Assembly (NCBI RefSeq): GCF_017980685.1
Contig: NZ_JACXXO010000004.1
Location: 277,997-341,996, forward strand
Length of the DNA stretch: 64,000 nucleotides
Reading direction: 5' to 3'
DNA from: Pseudomonas iridis
GTDB lineage: Bacteria; Pseudomonadota; Gammaproteobacteria; Pseudomonadales; Pseudomonadaceae
Shown here: one piece after another, positions 7,175-18,538 of the stretch
Layout of the letters: each line of letters opens with the position of its first letter
Numbering within the stretch: the stretch's first letter is position 1
Translations under genes and position numbers: made by a program
The notes under the pieces: model-generated
Databases searched by the model: none
Told to the model about the DNA's origin: nothing
What the model saw: only the letters and a program-made list of their open reading frames with translations

Positions 7175-9712
7175 TCAGTTCTCCAGAACCGGTGAAATAT
7201 CGACCGTTGCCTCGTGATACAGGCGCAGTGCTTCGCGCACTTCCTCAGCGCTTTCCAGACTCTGTACCTGTTCGGCGATGGCCTTGCAGTCGAGCAGATC
7301 CACCTCCCGCACTGCCGCTTTGATCGCCGGAATCTGCGGCACGCTGACCGACAACTCATCCACGCCGAGCCCCAGCAACAGCGGCACGGCCAGGCGTTCC
7401 GAGGCCATCGCGCCACAGACGCCGACCCATTTGCCATGGGCGTGCGCGCCTTTGACGGTCATGGCAATCAGGCGCAACACCGAGGGATGAAAGCTATCGG
7501 CCTGACTGGCCAGGCGAGGATGATCGCGATCCATCGCCAAGGTGTATTGAGTCAGATCGTTGGTGCCGATCGAGAAGAAATCCACGTAGGGCGCAAACAC
7601 ATCGGCCATCAGTGCCGCCGCCGGCACTTCGATCATGATCCCCAGTTTCGGCCGTTCGACCAGGTTCAGTGCCTGCGCTTCCTCCTCCAGCATTTGCCGG
7701 GCCAGATGCAGCTCCGAGATTTGCGTGACCATCGGCAACATGATGTGCAGGCGCGTCAGACCGACACTGCCAAGGATCGCCCGAAATTGCTCGCGCAACA
7801 GTTGCGGGCGCTCCAGACACAGACGAATCCCGCGCAGTCCGAGGAACGGGTTGGTTTCGCTGTCCATCGGCACGTAGGCCAATGGCTTGTCGCCGCCGAC
7901 ATCGAGGGTGCGTACCACCAGATTGTGCGACGGCCCCACGGCCTGGGCGATGGCGCTGTAGGTCGACACTTGTTCGTCGAAAGTGGGCGCATGGTTGCGA
8001 TCCAGATAAAGAAACTCCGAGCGCAACAGCCCGACGCCTGCACCGCCCAGGCCCATTGCCTGCTCGGTTTCACTCAGGGAGGAGACGTTGGCTGTCACCT
8101 CGATGTAGTGCCCGTCGCGGGTGCAGGCGGCCAGCGTCGCCTGTGCGTGGTCGTGTTGATGGCGCAGACGCTGTAGTTCGCGTCGGGCTCGCAATTGCTC
8201 GATGGCGAGCGGATCGGGATTGAGTTGCAGCTCGCCCTTGTCGGCATCGAGCAGCACCGTGCTGCCGTTCGCCAACGCCAGCACCTGCGCCGGCACCCCG
8301 CAAATCGCCGGCAGGGCAAAGGCCCGCGCAAGAATGGCGACATGACTGGTGGCGCCACCACCGACCGTGACGATGCCAAGCACCTTTGTCACATCGAGCC
8401 CCGCCGTCTGTGACGGCGTCAGTTGATCGGCGATCAGGATCGTCCCGTGCGGCAATGTCAGGACCGGGTCGTGCACGCCGAGAATCAACTTGAGGACTCG
8501 CAAGCACACGTCCGCCAGGTCTGCCGCACGTTCAACCAGCAACGGACTGGCCGACTGCCGAAACAGCGTCGCGGTCGACTCGGTTGCGGTACGCCAGGCA
8601 AACGCCGCGCTTTTGCCCTCGGCAATCAACGCTTGGGCCTGATCGAGCAGGCTCGGGTCATCGAGCAGTTCCTGATGAGCCTTGAAGATTTCCTCCTGAG
8701 CGCTGCCTCCCGCCGTGTCGCGCAAGTGCTGCAAGGCCATTCCCGCCTCGATCAACGCGTCCGTCAGCACCTCCTGTTCCGTTTTCACCCCGGCGCCGGA
8801 CTCTTTTATGTCGAGGCTCGGCTCAGTGATCTGCATGACCTGGCCCAAAGCCGAGCCGGGCGATGCACAGACTCCACGCAGAACCGTCAGCACCTCAGGT
8901 TCGACGCTCTCGCAAGGCTCCGTCACAGGCAACGCCGTGACCGATTCCCCGCACCCTTCGGCGAGCAACCGCGAGAGTGTGCTGATTGCTGCTTGCGCGT
9001 CTTCGCCCACGGCGCTCACTTGCACGCTGTCACCCAAAGCGGTCTGCAACGCCATGATTGCCACCAGTGACTTGGCGTTGGCTTCGGCCTGCTGTTTATG
9101 CAGATAGATCTTTGCCGAAAAAACCTTCGCCGCTTGCGCGAACACCGCCGCCGGACGCGCATGCAGACCGTTGGGATTGGGCAGTTTCAGCACATCCGAG
9201 AAAATCACTTCGCCAGTTGGTGCGGCCTGTTCTTCGCGGATGGCATGCGCAACGGTGAGACTCAGCAGCGGTTGGCCCGTTTCGACCAGCCCCGTCTGCG
9301 CGGCCGTCCAGGTGAATGGCTCACCGCTGACCACCAGCATCAGGGTCATCAGGCTGCGCGCGTGCAGGGCGATGTAATCGGCATCGAACTCGATCAGCGT
9401 TTCGCCAGCCGCCACCCGCTGACCCTCTTCAACCAGGCGGGTGAAGCCCTGGCCGCCCAGATTCACCGTATCCAGACCGATGTGCAGCAACACCTGAACG
9501 CCATGGTCACCGGTGATGCTCACGGCATGCCCGCTTGCCTGCACGTTGCTGACCACCCCGGCCAGCGGAGCGCACAAGGCTGATGAAGTCGGGTCGATGC
9601 ACAGGCCGTCGCCGATCACGCGATTGGCAAACACCGGGTCGGGCACTTGATCCATTGGGATCAGCACGCCGGACAAAGGCGCCAGCAGTTGCAATTGTTG
9701 GGGTGTGGCCAT
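7175..9712 (-). CDS. Fused EIIA(Glc)-HPr-EI phosphotransferase (FPr-type)
   Basis: Single 845-residue protein carrying all soluble PTS steps, passing phosphate from PEP through EI and HPr to EIIA, and from there to the EIIB of TreB. Domain order: EIIA-Glc (about 1-150) with phospho-His in LLHIGLDTVNLGG; HPr (about 170-255) with LHARPAAVF and the Ser site KSLVAIM; EI (about 280-845) with active His in GGATSHVAILARAF and the C-terminal PEP-binding Cys in GVCGAMASE. The ATG at 9712 (MATPQQLQ) begins the EIIA domain; the longer frame reads back through the porin gene. TreB here lacks an EIIA domain, so this protein completes the system. Confidence 0.93.
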   Translation of the reverse strand: MATPQQLQLLAPLSGVLIPMDQVPDPVFANRVIGDGLCIDPTSSALCAPLAGVVSNVQASGHAVSITGDHGVQVLLHIGLDTVNLGGQGFTRLVEEGQRVAAGETLIEFDADYIALHARSLMTLMLVVSGEPFTWTAAQTGLVETGQPLLSLTVAHAIREEQAAPTGEVIFSDVLKLPNPNGLHARPAAVFAQAAKVFSAKIYLHKQQAEANAKSLVAIMALQTALGDSVQVSAVGEDAQAAISTLSRLLAEGCGESVTALPVTEPCESVEPEVLTVLRGVCASPGSALGQVMQITEPSLDIKESGAGVKTEQEVLTDALIEAGMALQHLRDTAGGSAQEEIFKAHQELLDDPSLLDQAQALIAEGKSAAFAWRTATESTATLFRQSASPLLVERAADLADVCLRVLKLILGVHDPVLTLPHGTILIADQLTPSQTAGLDVTKVLGIVTVGGGATSHVAILARAFALPAICGVPAQVLALANGSTVLLDADKGELQLNPDPLAIEQLRARRELQRLRHQHDHAQATLAACTRDGHYIEVTANVSSLSETEQAMGLGGAGVGLLRSEFLYLDRNHAPTFDEQVSTYSAIAQAVGPSHNLVVRTLDVGGDKPLAYVPMDSETNPFLGLRGIRLCLERPQLLREQFRAILGSVGLTRLHIMLPMVTQISELHLARQMLEEEAQALNLVERPKLGIMIEVPAAALMADVFAPYVDFFSIGTNDLTQYTLAMDRDHPRLASQADSFHPSVLRLIAMTVKGAHAHGKWVGVCGAMASERLAVPLLLGLGVDELSVSVPQIPAIKAAVREVDLLDCKAIAEQVQSLESAEEVREALRLYHEATVDISPVLEN

Positions 9713-9774
9713 GATGTCACCTGCGGTTTTGTTCTTGGAAGTACCCGTGGAGCGCACCGCCCCACCAGCATCGC

Positions 9775-11103
<1,329 letters not shown>

Positions 11104-12750
11104 TCAGGGATCAATCAGGTGCAGGACGAACGATTCATACGGGCGCAAACTCACCTGTCGATTACGTGGCGGGCAGTCCGGATAATTACTGACAAGCAAC
11201 CGCTGGTTCAACGTCGCATCGATCTCTAACGGCAGTTCGATTTCACACGGTGTGGCATAGAAGTTGTTCACGATCAGCAGACGCTCGCCCACGCCTTCAC
11301 GCAGGTAAGCCCAGACTTGCTGGTGCTCGGGCAACAGCTGTCGATAGACGCCCTCGGTGATTAGCGCCTCTGTACGCCTCAACGTGATCAAACGACGGTA
11401 ATGATGCAGGACGGATTGTGCGTCATCGAGCTGATGGGCAACGTTGATTTGCGATGCGTTTGCCGGCACCCCGATCCACGGTTCGACGCGGCTGAAACCC
11501 GCATGCTGTTCCGCGTTCCAGTGCATCGGCGTACGCCCGTTGTCACGGGACTTCTGCATGATCGCCGCCATGTTGTCGATGTCGCTGGTGCCTGCTTCAC
11601 GCTTGAGCCGAAAGATGTTCAGCGTTTCGACATCCCGGTACTGATCGATACGCTCGAAACCCGGATTGGTCATGCCCAGTTCTTCGCCCTGGTACACAAA
11701 CGGCGTACCCTGCAAAAAGTGCAGCGCCGTACCGAGCATTTTCGCCGAGAGCTCACGATATTCGCCGTCATGGCCGAACCGCGAGACCACCCGAGGTTGA
11801 TCGTGGTTACACCAGAACAGCGCATTCCAGCCACCACCGGCCTGCATGCCGGTCTGCCAGTCGGACAGAATCTGCTTGAGCTGGAGGAAATCGAAATCAG
11901 CGCGAACCCACTTTTCCAGGTTCGGATAATCGACTTTCAGATGATGAAAGTTGAAGGTCATCGACAACTCTTGCGACTGTGGATTGGAATAACGAATGCA
12001 GTGTTCGAGGCTGGTGGATGACATCTCCCCGACGTTGATCAGGTCGTGGCCGGCGAAGACCTCACGGTGCATCTGCTGCAAGTACTCATGGACGTTCGGC
12101 CCGTCGGTGTAAAAGCGTCGGCCGTCGCTGTTGTCCTCGGCAAAATCCGCAGGCTTGGAGATCAGATTGATCACGTCCAGCCGGAAACCACCCACGCCCT
12201 TGTCCCGCCAGAAGCGCATCATTTTGAAGACTTCGGCGCGTACCCTGGGGTTGTCCCAGTTCAGGTCCGCCTGGGTGTGGTCGAACAGGTGCAGATAGTA
12301 CTGACCGGTCTGGGCCTCGTACTCCCAGGCCGAACCGCCGAACTTGGATTGCCAATTGTTCGGCTGATCGCGCCATATATAAAAGTCACGGTAGGGATTA
12401 TCGAGGCTGCTGCGCGCCTGCTGAAACCACACATGCTCGATCGAGGTGTGGTTGACCACAATGTCGAGCATCAACTTGATCCCGCGCTTGCCCGCCTCGG
12501 CGATCAGCAACTCGCAGTCGGCCATGCTGCCGTAACTGGGATCAATCGCGTAGTAGTCGCTGATGTCATAGCCGTTGTCACGTTGCGGCGAGCGCAGGAA
12601 TGGCGTGATCCACAAGCAATCGACGCCCAGCCATTGCAGGTAATCGAGCTTGGCCACGACGCCGAGCAAATCACCTGTCGGGTTGCCGGCATGGCTGTGA
12701 AAACTCTTCGGGTAGATCTGGTAGATAACCGAACGCTGCCAGTCTTGCAT
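11104..12750 (-). CDS. treC: Trehalose-6-phosphate hydrolase
   Basis: GH13 alpha-amylase-family enzyme that splits imported trehalose 6-phosphate into glucose and glucose 6-phosphate in the cytoplasm. The start at 12750 (MQDWQRSVIYQIYPKSF) gives 548 residues, the usual TreC length. Conserved regions: DIVVNHTS, GFRLDVINL (nucleophile Asp), INVGEMSS (acid/base Glu) and FWCNHDQPRVVSR. It follows treB by 57 bases in the same orientation. GH13 oligo-1,6-glucosidase is the alternative by fold, but the adjacent PTS gene decides for TreC. Confidence 0.93.
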   Translation of the reverse strand: MQDWQRSVIYQIYPKSFHSHAGNPTGDLLGVVAKLDYLQWLGVDCLWITPFLRSPQRDNGYDISDYYAIDPSYGSMADCELLIAEAGKRGIKLMLDIVVNHTSIEHVWFQQARSSLDNPYRDFYIWRDQPNNWQSKFGGSAWEYEAQTGQYYLHLFDHTQADLNWDNPRVRAEVFKMMRFWRDKGVGGFRLDVINLISKPADFAEDNSDGRRFYTDGPNVHEYLQQMHREVFAGHDLINVGEMSSTSLEHCIRYSNPQSQELSMTFNFHHLKVDYPNLEKWVRADFDFLQLKQILSDWQTGMQAGGGWNALFWCNHDQPRVVSRFGHDGEYRELSAKMLGTALHFLQGTPFVYQGEELGMTNPGFERIDQYRDVETLNIFRLKREAGTSDIDNMAAIMQKSRDNGRTPMHWNAEQHAGFSRVEPWIGVPANASQINVAHQLDDAQSVLHHYRRLITLRRTEALITEGVYRQLLPEHQQVWAYLREGVGERLLIVNNFYATPCEIELPLEIDATLNQRLLVSNYPDCPPRNRQVSLRPYESFVLHLIDP

Positions 12751-12807
12751 GGCACATTTCCCTCTTGATTTTAAAACCGGCAAACCCTGCGACAGCTCCT
12801 GCCGATA

Positions 12808-14250
12808 TCAGGCAACCCGATAACCGGGGCGGACAATCTTCATGCTCAGCGCACAGGTCAAAACAAACGGCACAACCATGGCGATGATCATCCCGATCAC
12901 GAACATCGGAATGAACTGCGGAATGATCGAGATAAACCCGGGCAAGCCGCCGACGCCGATGGCCGAGGCTTGAATCTTGTTAATCGACAGGAAGATGCAG
13001 CCCAGCGCCGAGCCGGTCAGCGCGGCGTAAAACGGAAATTTGTAACGCAGATTGACGCCGAACATGGCGGGTTCAGTGATACCGAAATACGCGGAAATCG
13101 CTGAGGTCGACGCCATGCTTTTGTCGCGCGCATTGCGCGTCATGTAGAACACCGCCAACGCCGCGCTGCCTTGAGCGAGGTTGGACATGACGATCATCGG
13201 CCAGATGAACGTGCCGCCCTGGGTCGAGATCAGTTGCAGATCGACTGCGAGGAACATGTGGTGCATTCCGGTGATCACCAGTGGCGCATAGAGCAGTCCG
13301 AAAATCGCCCCACCGACCATCGGCGCCAGGTCGAACAGCATGACCACGCCCTCGGTGATGTAGATACCGATGTGACGGGTTACAGGCCCGATCACCGCCA
13401 GCGCCAGAACTCCGGTGACGACAATCGTGGTGATGGGCACCACCAGCAATTGCACTGCGTTGGGCACGCGTGCCCGCAACCATTTTTCGATGACGCTCAT
13501 CACGTAAGCGGCCAGCAGTATCGGCAGGATCTGCCCCTGATAGCCGACTTTCTCTACCTGGAACAATCCGAGGATGTCGAAGTACGGCATCTGCTGACCG
13601 TCCAGACCGGCCACCGCCTTGCCATAGTTCCAGGCGTTGAGCAGATCCGGATGAACCAGCATCAGGCCGAGTACGATACCGAGAATCTCACTGCCGCCAA
13701 AGCGCTTGGCCGCCGACCATCCCACCAATGCCGGCAAGAACACGAACGCGGTGTTGGCCATCAGGTTGATCAGACTCCACAGTCCCTCGAGTTTGGGGTA
13801 AGCATCCAGCAGGGTCTGACCTTCGATAAACATGCCTTTGGCGCCGATCAGGTTGTTGATGCCCATCAGCAAACCGGCAACGATCAGCGCCGGCAGGATC
13901 GGCATGAACACGTCGGAAAACACCCGCACCAGACGCTGCATGGCGTTGATCTTCTCGGCGCTTTTCTGTTTGACGTCGGCGATGGTCGACGCGGCGAGGC
14001 CGGTCTGGCGGCGCAATTCGGCGTAGACCTTTTCCACTTCGCCCGGGCCGATCACCACCTGATACAGACCGCCGGTGAAGAACGAGCCTTTGACCAGATC
14101 GATCTGGTTGAGCGTGGCGCTGTTGACCAGGGCTGGATTCTTCAAGGCCAGGCGCAGGCGCGTGACGCAGTGCGCGGCCTGTTCGATGTTCTCGCGACCG
14201 CCAAGGCTTTGCAGCAGCGCTCGGGCGATGTTCGGATAGTCGTGGCTCAT
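12808..14250 (-). CDS. treB: Trehalose-specific PTS permease EIIBC
   Basis: Inner-membrane transporter that imports and phosphorylates trehalose. The N-terminal EIIB domain (about 1-85) has the phospho-Cys in AAHCVTRLRLAL, and the C-terminal EIIC domain (about 105-470) has about ten membrane segments. There is no EIIA domain, so it depends on the EIIA of the fused protein downstream. The start at 14250 (MSHDYPNIA) gives 480 residues. It is the first gene of the leftward operon, next to a promoter and operator shared with treR. Confidence 0.94.
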   Translation of the reverse strand: MSHDYPNIARALLQSLGGRENIEQAAHCVTRLRLALKNPALVNSATLNQIDLVKGSFFTGGLYQVVIGPGEVEKVYAELRRQTGLAASTIADVKQKSAEKINAMQRLVRVFSDVFMPILPALIVAGLLMGINNLIGAKGMFIEGQTLLDAYPKLEGLWSLINLMANTAFVFLPALVGWSAAKRFGGSEILGIVLGLMLVHPDLLNAWNYGKAVAGLDGQQMPYFDILGLFQVEKVGYQGQILPILLAAYVMSVIEKWLRARVPNAVQLLVVPITTIVVTGVLALAVIGPVTRHIGIYITEGVVMLFDLAPMVGGAIFGLLYAPLVITGMHHMFLAVDLQLISTQGGTFIWPMIVMSNLAQGSAALAVFYMTRNARDKSMASTSAISAYFGITEPAMFGVNLRYKFPFYAALTGSALGCIFLSINKIQASAIGVGGLPGFISIIPQFIPMFVIGMIIAMVVPFVLTCALSMKIVRPGYRVA

Positions 14251-14299
14251 GCTAGTTCTTCCGCTGTGGATTGTTGTTATTGGCAGCACGTGGAAACGG

Positions 14300-14328
14300 A
14301 AAGTACTCGTCTGTACGAGTTATTGCAA
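14300..14328 (-). promoter_or_regulatory. Candidate treB operon promoter
   Basis: Reading leftward, TTGCAA (14328-14323) is followed after 17 bases by TACTTT (14305-14300). The left palindrome of the TreR operator occupies the spacer, so repressor binding would block polymerase directly. The motif match is moderate and the assignment is inferred from position. Confidence 0.5.
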
Positions 14329-14346
14329 CAACTCGTACAGACGAGT
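14305..14346. promoter_or_regulatory. Doubled palindromic TreR operator
   Basis: Two 16-base palindromes, ACTCGTCTGTACGAGT (14305-14320) and ACTCGTACAGACGAGT (14331-14346), are exact reverse complements of each other, separated by ten bases. Each is itself an inverted repeat of ACTCGT. The position between divergent treB and treR, and the GntR-family repressor next door, make this the likely TreR operator controlling both directions. Confidence 0.8.
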
Positions 14347-14486
14347 TTGTTTTTGTATGTTTTTGCCAGACCAGCAGAGAATTTTCCTACCGCAGCCTAA
14401 GGTGATTTCCAATCCCCACATGGACAAAGCCCTACCCTGCCCTTATGGTTCGAAGCTTTGAGCACAGCCGGCATCGAGCCCCTCTC

Positions 14487-15191
14487 ATGAGCAAATACAA
14501 CCAGATCTACAGCGATCTGCTGGCGAGTATCACCACTGAACGTCTGCAACGCGGCGCTCGCCTGCCCTCCGAAACCGAGCTGATGGACAGCTATCAGGCC
14601 AGCCGCGGCACAGTGCGCAAGGCCATCGAGCAACTTCAGGAGCGCGGTTTCGCGCAGAAAGTCCATGGCAAGGGCACCTTCGTCCTGTCGACCAACCCGA
14701 TCGAATTTCAGCTCGGTGGCATCGTCAGTTTTCAGGAGACCTACCCACGCCTGGGCGACGACGTCAGTACCGCAGTGGTCGAGCTGGCGCAGATTCCCCT
14801 CGAAGGCGCATTGCTCGAACACATCGATGCGCAGCCCGGCAGCCTGATTACCCGGGTCAAACGGGTGCGGCGCATTGATGGCAAACGGGTGATCCTCGAC
14901 ATCAACCATTTTGTCACCGAGGTCATTCCCGGCCTGTCCCTCGATATCGCCGAGCAATCAATCTACGCCTACATCGAACAGACCCTGCAGCTTCAGATCG
15001 CCTACGCGCAGCGCACCATCGAAGCGCGCCCGTGCAGCAAGGATGACCTGTCGCACCTGGACCTCGACGGCCAGAGCCACGTGATCGTCGTCAGCAACCA
15101 GACATTCCTTCAGGACGGCCGCCAGTTCGAATACACCGAATCCCGGCACACCCTGGACAAGTTCTACTTCTCCGATGTGGCGCGGCGCTGA
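14487..15191 (+). CDS. treR: Trehalose operon repressor, GntR/HutC family
   Basis: Transcription factor of 234 residues that should repress the tre operon until trehalose 6-phosphate accumulates. N-terminal winged helix (about 1-70): LPSETELMDSYQASRGTVRKA and GKGTFV; C-terminal UTRA effector domain (about 90-230). The start at 14487 (MSKYNQIYSDLL) gives the normal GntR length; the frame runs 14 codons upstream without family similarity. It is divergent from treB, with the operator between. Confidence 0.9.
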   Translation: MSKYNQIYSDLLASITTERLQRGARLPSETELMDSYQASRGTVRKAIEQLQERGFAQKVHGKGTFVLSTNPIEFQLGGIVSFQETYPRLGDDVSTAVVELAQIPLEGALLEHIDAQPGSLITRVKRVRRIDGKRVILDINHFVTEVIPGLSLDIAEQSIYAYIEQTLQLQIAYAQRTIEARPCSKDDLSHLDLDGQSHVIVVSNQTFLQDGRQFEYTESRHTLDKFYFSDVARR

Positions 15192-15293
15192 CCCTCGACA
15201 CGTTTGCAGACATCCTGTGCGGTAGGTATCTAATGCACGCCGCCGTAGCGATTCGGCCATGCTCGACCTTCATTTCTCAAGGATCGAGAGCAC

Positions 15294-18200
15294 ATGAAAT
15301 CGCCCCCACAGCGTCGTCTGCCGAATGCGGCGGACAAAGCGTCACTCAAGGCCATCGCCACCACCGTCGTGCAGCTTTGCCCCAGCCTGTACGACGAGGC
15401 CCATCAAGTCGCCAGCGAGTTGCTGGTGCGCAAGGGCGCTACCGAGATCGACCCGGATCAGGTTTATTTCCATCGTTTCAACCTGGCGCAAAGCAGCACG
15501 CAGTCGTTTACCGGCTGGGAGCACACCGGCGAAAAGCCCTACGAATCGCTGACCCTCACCCAATTGGTGGTGCATCGCTTTCGCGCCACCGATCAGGACA
15601 ATGCCGACTTGCTGGACCTCTACGGCGGCTTCTACACGGACGGGCCGCAGGCCGAGACGTTCGACCACACCAATGAAGTGCGCCTGCATGGCAACGAAGT
15701 GCTCAACGACTTCTGGGCCATTGATCTGAGCTCGCGCTACCAGCAAAAGCTGAACAGCTTCTGGAGCGCCCACGCGGAAGATTTCCGCACGTTGGCCAAG
15801 TGCAACTTTCTCAGTCAGGCGGTGCAGGCACTTGAACTCGAGCAACTGACCGGCAGCGATTTCCAATGGATCGTCGATGCGGTCATCGGCCCCGTTACCT
15901 GGCCGGTGACGCTGGCCATGTTGCAATCGAGCCACGCGACGACCAGTGATGTGCGCGCGTTTGATATCGCCGGGCATGTCGCCGTCAATCTGCTGCGCAT
16001 CGTGGCTGCCGACGGCCGGCAGATCCTGTATCTGCCAAGCGCAGCGCAGGCTTTTGTGGTCATGCAGACCCCGGCGGACATGCACTGGTGGGTGCTCGAA
16101 CAGATGAACGAGGCAACCCGGCGACAGGCGCTGCTCAGCCACTTTGCACTGGCAGATCGGCAGCAGATCACCGAGGGTCTCACCGAGTTGATGAACCAGC
16201 TGGTCGGCACCTGGGGCCGCGCCGACCATCACCTGATCAACCAGCAAAATCGCGCGATCAGCGGTGATGCGATGCGCTGGCTCGGTGAAGCGACCCGCGC
16301 CGCGATGCTCGCCGAGGCAAGCCTGTCCCTGACCTCCAACAGCGAACTGAGCAAGAAACTCTGGATCGGTTACCTGAGCGCGGGCCTCAAGGTATTCGGC
16401 CCCATGGCTGCGGTCGGCTGGCCGATTGCCTTGCCGGTGATTGGCGCCAGCCTCGCCAGCATGGGCCTGAATATCGATCAGGCGGTCAATGGCAAAAGCG
16501 CCAGTGAACGCAAGGCCGGGGTGCTCGGTGCGGTGCTCAGTGGCATTGACGCGCTATTCAACGTCGCGTTTCTCAAAGGCTCAGGCTCAACGCTGGAGGT
16601 CGGCGTTGAGGTGGACGCAGCAGAAGCCGAACAGATGGCCGAGCTCAGCGAAGCAACTGCGGCCCGGACGCCGGCGGATCCGCTTGCGCCTGAAGCACTC
16701 AGCGAAGCGGCCGAGGACGCCGAAACGCCAAATCCGGTCGCCGAGTTAACTTGGCCGGGCCCGGTTGATCGTGCGACCCCGCCACCGATTGCGCAGAGAT
16801 ACGTGTGCAACGAACTGCTCGAAGGGATGACCGCGCAAAGTGAGCCCGGTCAGTTTCAAGGGATCTTTCGCCTTGATCGTGATCCACCGTTCGCCATTCT
16901 GCTCAACAACAATCCGTACTACGTGCGCTTTTTCGGCGATGCCAGCGAGGGCGGCTATTGGGCGATTGTCGATCCGGATCGCCCCAACCAGTTCGTGCAT
17001 TCGTTACCAGTGCGCCTGAACCCCCAAGGCGAGTGGGAGCGGATGCAGGCGCTGGGTCTTCGCGGCGGCGGCCAGTGCGCGGGCAAACAGTGCACGCCGT
17101 CTATCGAACTCAACACCCTTGAGTCGACTGAATCCACCGAGGCCGAAACGCTACCGCCGACAGAACCACAGTCGCCGATACCGCGCGCGGTGCGCATCGT
17201 GCCCTCGGCTTACGATATCGATCCGACGGTGCGCCGCTCGATCAAGGCCTGGGCGCTGAACCTCAACGAACCCCATGTCGAACTGACGCCCACCGCCGAC
17301 GGCACTTTCGGCATGGAGGATCCCTTCGAGCTCCATGCCTTGGCCAAGCGGCAGTCGCTGCAAGTCGCCGCGAGAAAATTCTTCAACGATCTGCCGTGGA
17401 TCACGCCGCCGCCGCGCCCGCCCATTGCCTTTGATGAGCAGACATCCATAGCCGAACTGCTCGACCGTATCTTTGAGTCAGCGCCCGGGCTGGTCGTGGG
17501 CGAGACTCTGGACCGCATCACCAGCATGCGCTTCATGATCGAAAACATGCCGGCGCTCGCCCGCCATGCCAAAACCCTTTATATGCGCGGCGTGCTCAGT
17601 GACTTCGCACAGGTGGACCTGAACCGCTACTTCACCAGCGGCGCCATGTCGGCGGACCTGCGCACTTATCTGACCAGTCTGGGCACCGACCCGGCGGGAC
17701 GCTTCAATGCACTGGAACTGGTCAGGGTCGCCAGGGAAAACGGTGTGCGGGTACAGGGCATCGATTGCGCGGCGAGCTACAAGATGAGTTCGCCGGCCGC
17801 GCCCTACGACGAGCAAATGATCGGCACGTATCTGGCCAGTGACATCATGACCGGCGACACCTACATCAACAGTCCGCGAAAATGGATGGTGCTGACCGGC
17901 GCGCAGAACACCAACTCCTTCAGAGGCCTGGACGGTCTCGCCGAAATCAAGGGCGGCATCGGTTTGCGCATCGAAGAAGCGGCAATGGGCCAACCCATGG
18001 TGGTCGATGTCGATCCGGGCCTGGAAGTGCGTCGCGAGACGTTTTCCGCTGAAGCCGGAGCGTCGGTCAATCATGACGTGATTCGCACTGACCTGCGCCT
18101 GAGAATGCCGGCAGAACCGATGAACTGGAATGAGGAGACGCTGGACAACCTGCTGCATCGACGCGGCATGTTCATGTTCATCAGGAACAACGACAGCTGG

Positions 18201-18389
18201 ACCGTGCTGCACCGCAGCAAGCGAGGCATGCTGATGCGCACACCCGTGACGCAACTGCCTGATGGCGGCGTTTCCCTGCATCGCCCTGGCTGGCCAAAGG
18301 TCAATGACATCCGCTTCGCCAACATCGAGGAACTGTCCCAACGCCTGACCGCAATGGGCCTGTCGCTGCAGAGCCGCCTGCCCGCCTGA
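15294..18389 (+). CDS. Membrane-targeted effector domain toxin-like protein, copy 1
   Basis: A 1031-residue protein of the large Pseudomonas family with a dermonecrotic-toxin (DUF6543-type) region. The N-terminal half has the family segments LTLTQLVVHRFRATDQDNAD and AEDFRTLAKCNFL. A hydrophobic stretch near residues 362-430 (GLKVFGPMAAVGWPIALPVI) could insert in or associate with membranes. A small beta-rich module follows near 500-590. The C-terminal part from about 700 resembles the TIKI/EreA-ChaN-like effector domain, starting VVGETLDRITSMRFMIENMP. Histidines and a glutamate expected in that domain appear replaced (see findings). No signal peptide, secretion adaptor or obvious immunity gene is adjacent. 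The RBS AAGGA precedes ATG. A paralogue follows directly. Confidence 0.75.
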   Translation: MKSPPQRRLPNAADKASLKAIATTVVQLCPSLYDEAHQVASELLVRKGATEIDPDQVYFHRFNLAQSSTQSFTGWEHTGEKPYESLTLTQLVVHRFRATDQDNADLLDLYGGFYTDGPQAETFDHTNEVRLHGNEVLNDFWAIDLSSRYQQKLNSFWSAHAEDFRTLAKCNFLSQAVQALELEQLTGSDFQWIVDAVIGPVTWPVTLAMLQSSHATTSDVRAFDIAGHVAVNLLRIVAADGRQILYLPSAAQAFVVMQTPADMHWWVLEQMNEATRRQALLSHFALADRQQITEGLTELMNQLVGTWGRADHHLINQQNRAISGDAMRWLGEATRAAMLAEASLSLTSNSELSKKLWIGYLSAGLKVFGPMAAVGWPIALPVIGASLASMGLNIDQAVNGKSASERKAGVLGAVLSGIDALFNVAFLKGSGSTLEVGVEVDAAEAEQMAELSEATAARTPADPLAPEALSEAAEDAETPNPVAELTWPGPVDRATPPPIAQRYVCNELLEGMTAQSEPGQFQGIFRLDRDPPFAILLNNNPYYVRFFGDASEGGYWAIVDPDRPNQFVHSLPVRLNPQGEWERMQALGLRGGGQCAGKQCTPSIELNTLESTESTEAETLPPTEPQSPIPRAVRIVPSAYDIDPTVRRSIKAWALNLNEPHVELTPTADGTFGMEDPFELHALAKRQSLQVAARKFFNDLPWITPPPRPPIAFDEQTSIAELLDRIFESAPGLVVGETLDRITSMRFMIENMPALARHAKTLYMRGVLSDFAQVDLNRYFTSGAMSADLRTYLTSLGTDPAGRFNALELVRVARENGVRVQGIDCAASYKMSSPAAPYDEQMIGTYLASDIMTGDTYINSPRKWMVLTGAQNTNSFRGLDGLAEIKGGIGLRIEEAAMGQPMVVDVDPGLEVRRETFSAEAGASVNHDVIRTDLRLRMPAEPMNWNEETLDNLLHRRGMFMFIRNNDSWTVLHRSKRGMLMRTPVTQLPDGGVSLHRPGWPKVNDIRFANIEELSQRLTAMGLSLQSRLPA

Positions 18390-18407
18390 CACCCGCTCCA
18401 GACAGAC

Positions 18408-18435
18408 AAAACCCCTGACGCGAGCCAGGGGTTTT
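18408..18435 (+). terminator. Rho-independent terminator after toxin copy 1
   Basis: The hairpin AAAACCCCTG...CAGGGGTTTT lies 19 bases after the stop of copy 1 and about 100 bases before copy 2. It suggests that the two paralogues are transcribed separately. Confidence 0.75.
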
Positions 18436-18538
18436 GGTGTTTCCACGCCAGCCTCCATGGGCGATACATAGTTAGTGCCTGCACCCGTAGCCAATCGTTC
18501 ATGCTCGATCTTCGTTTTCCCCATGGATGGACAAGTGC

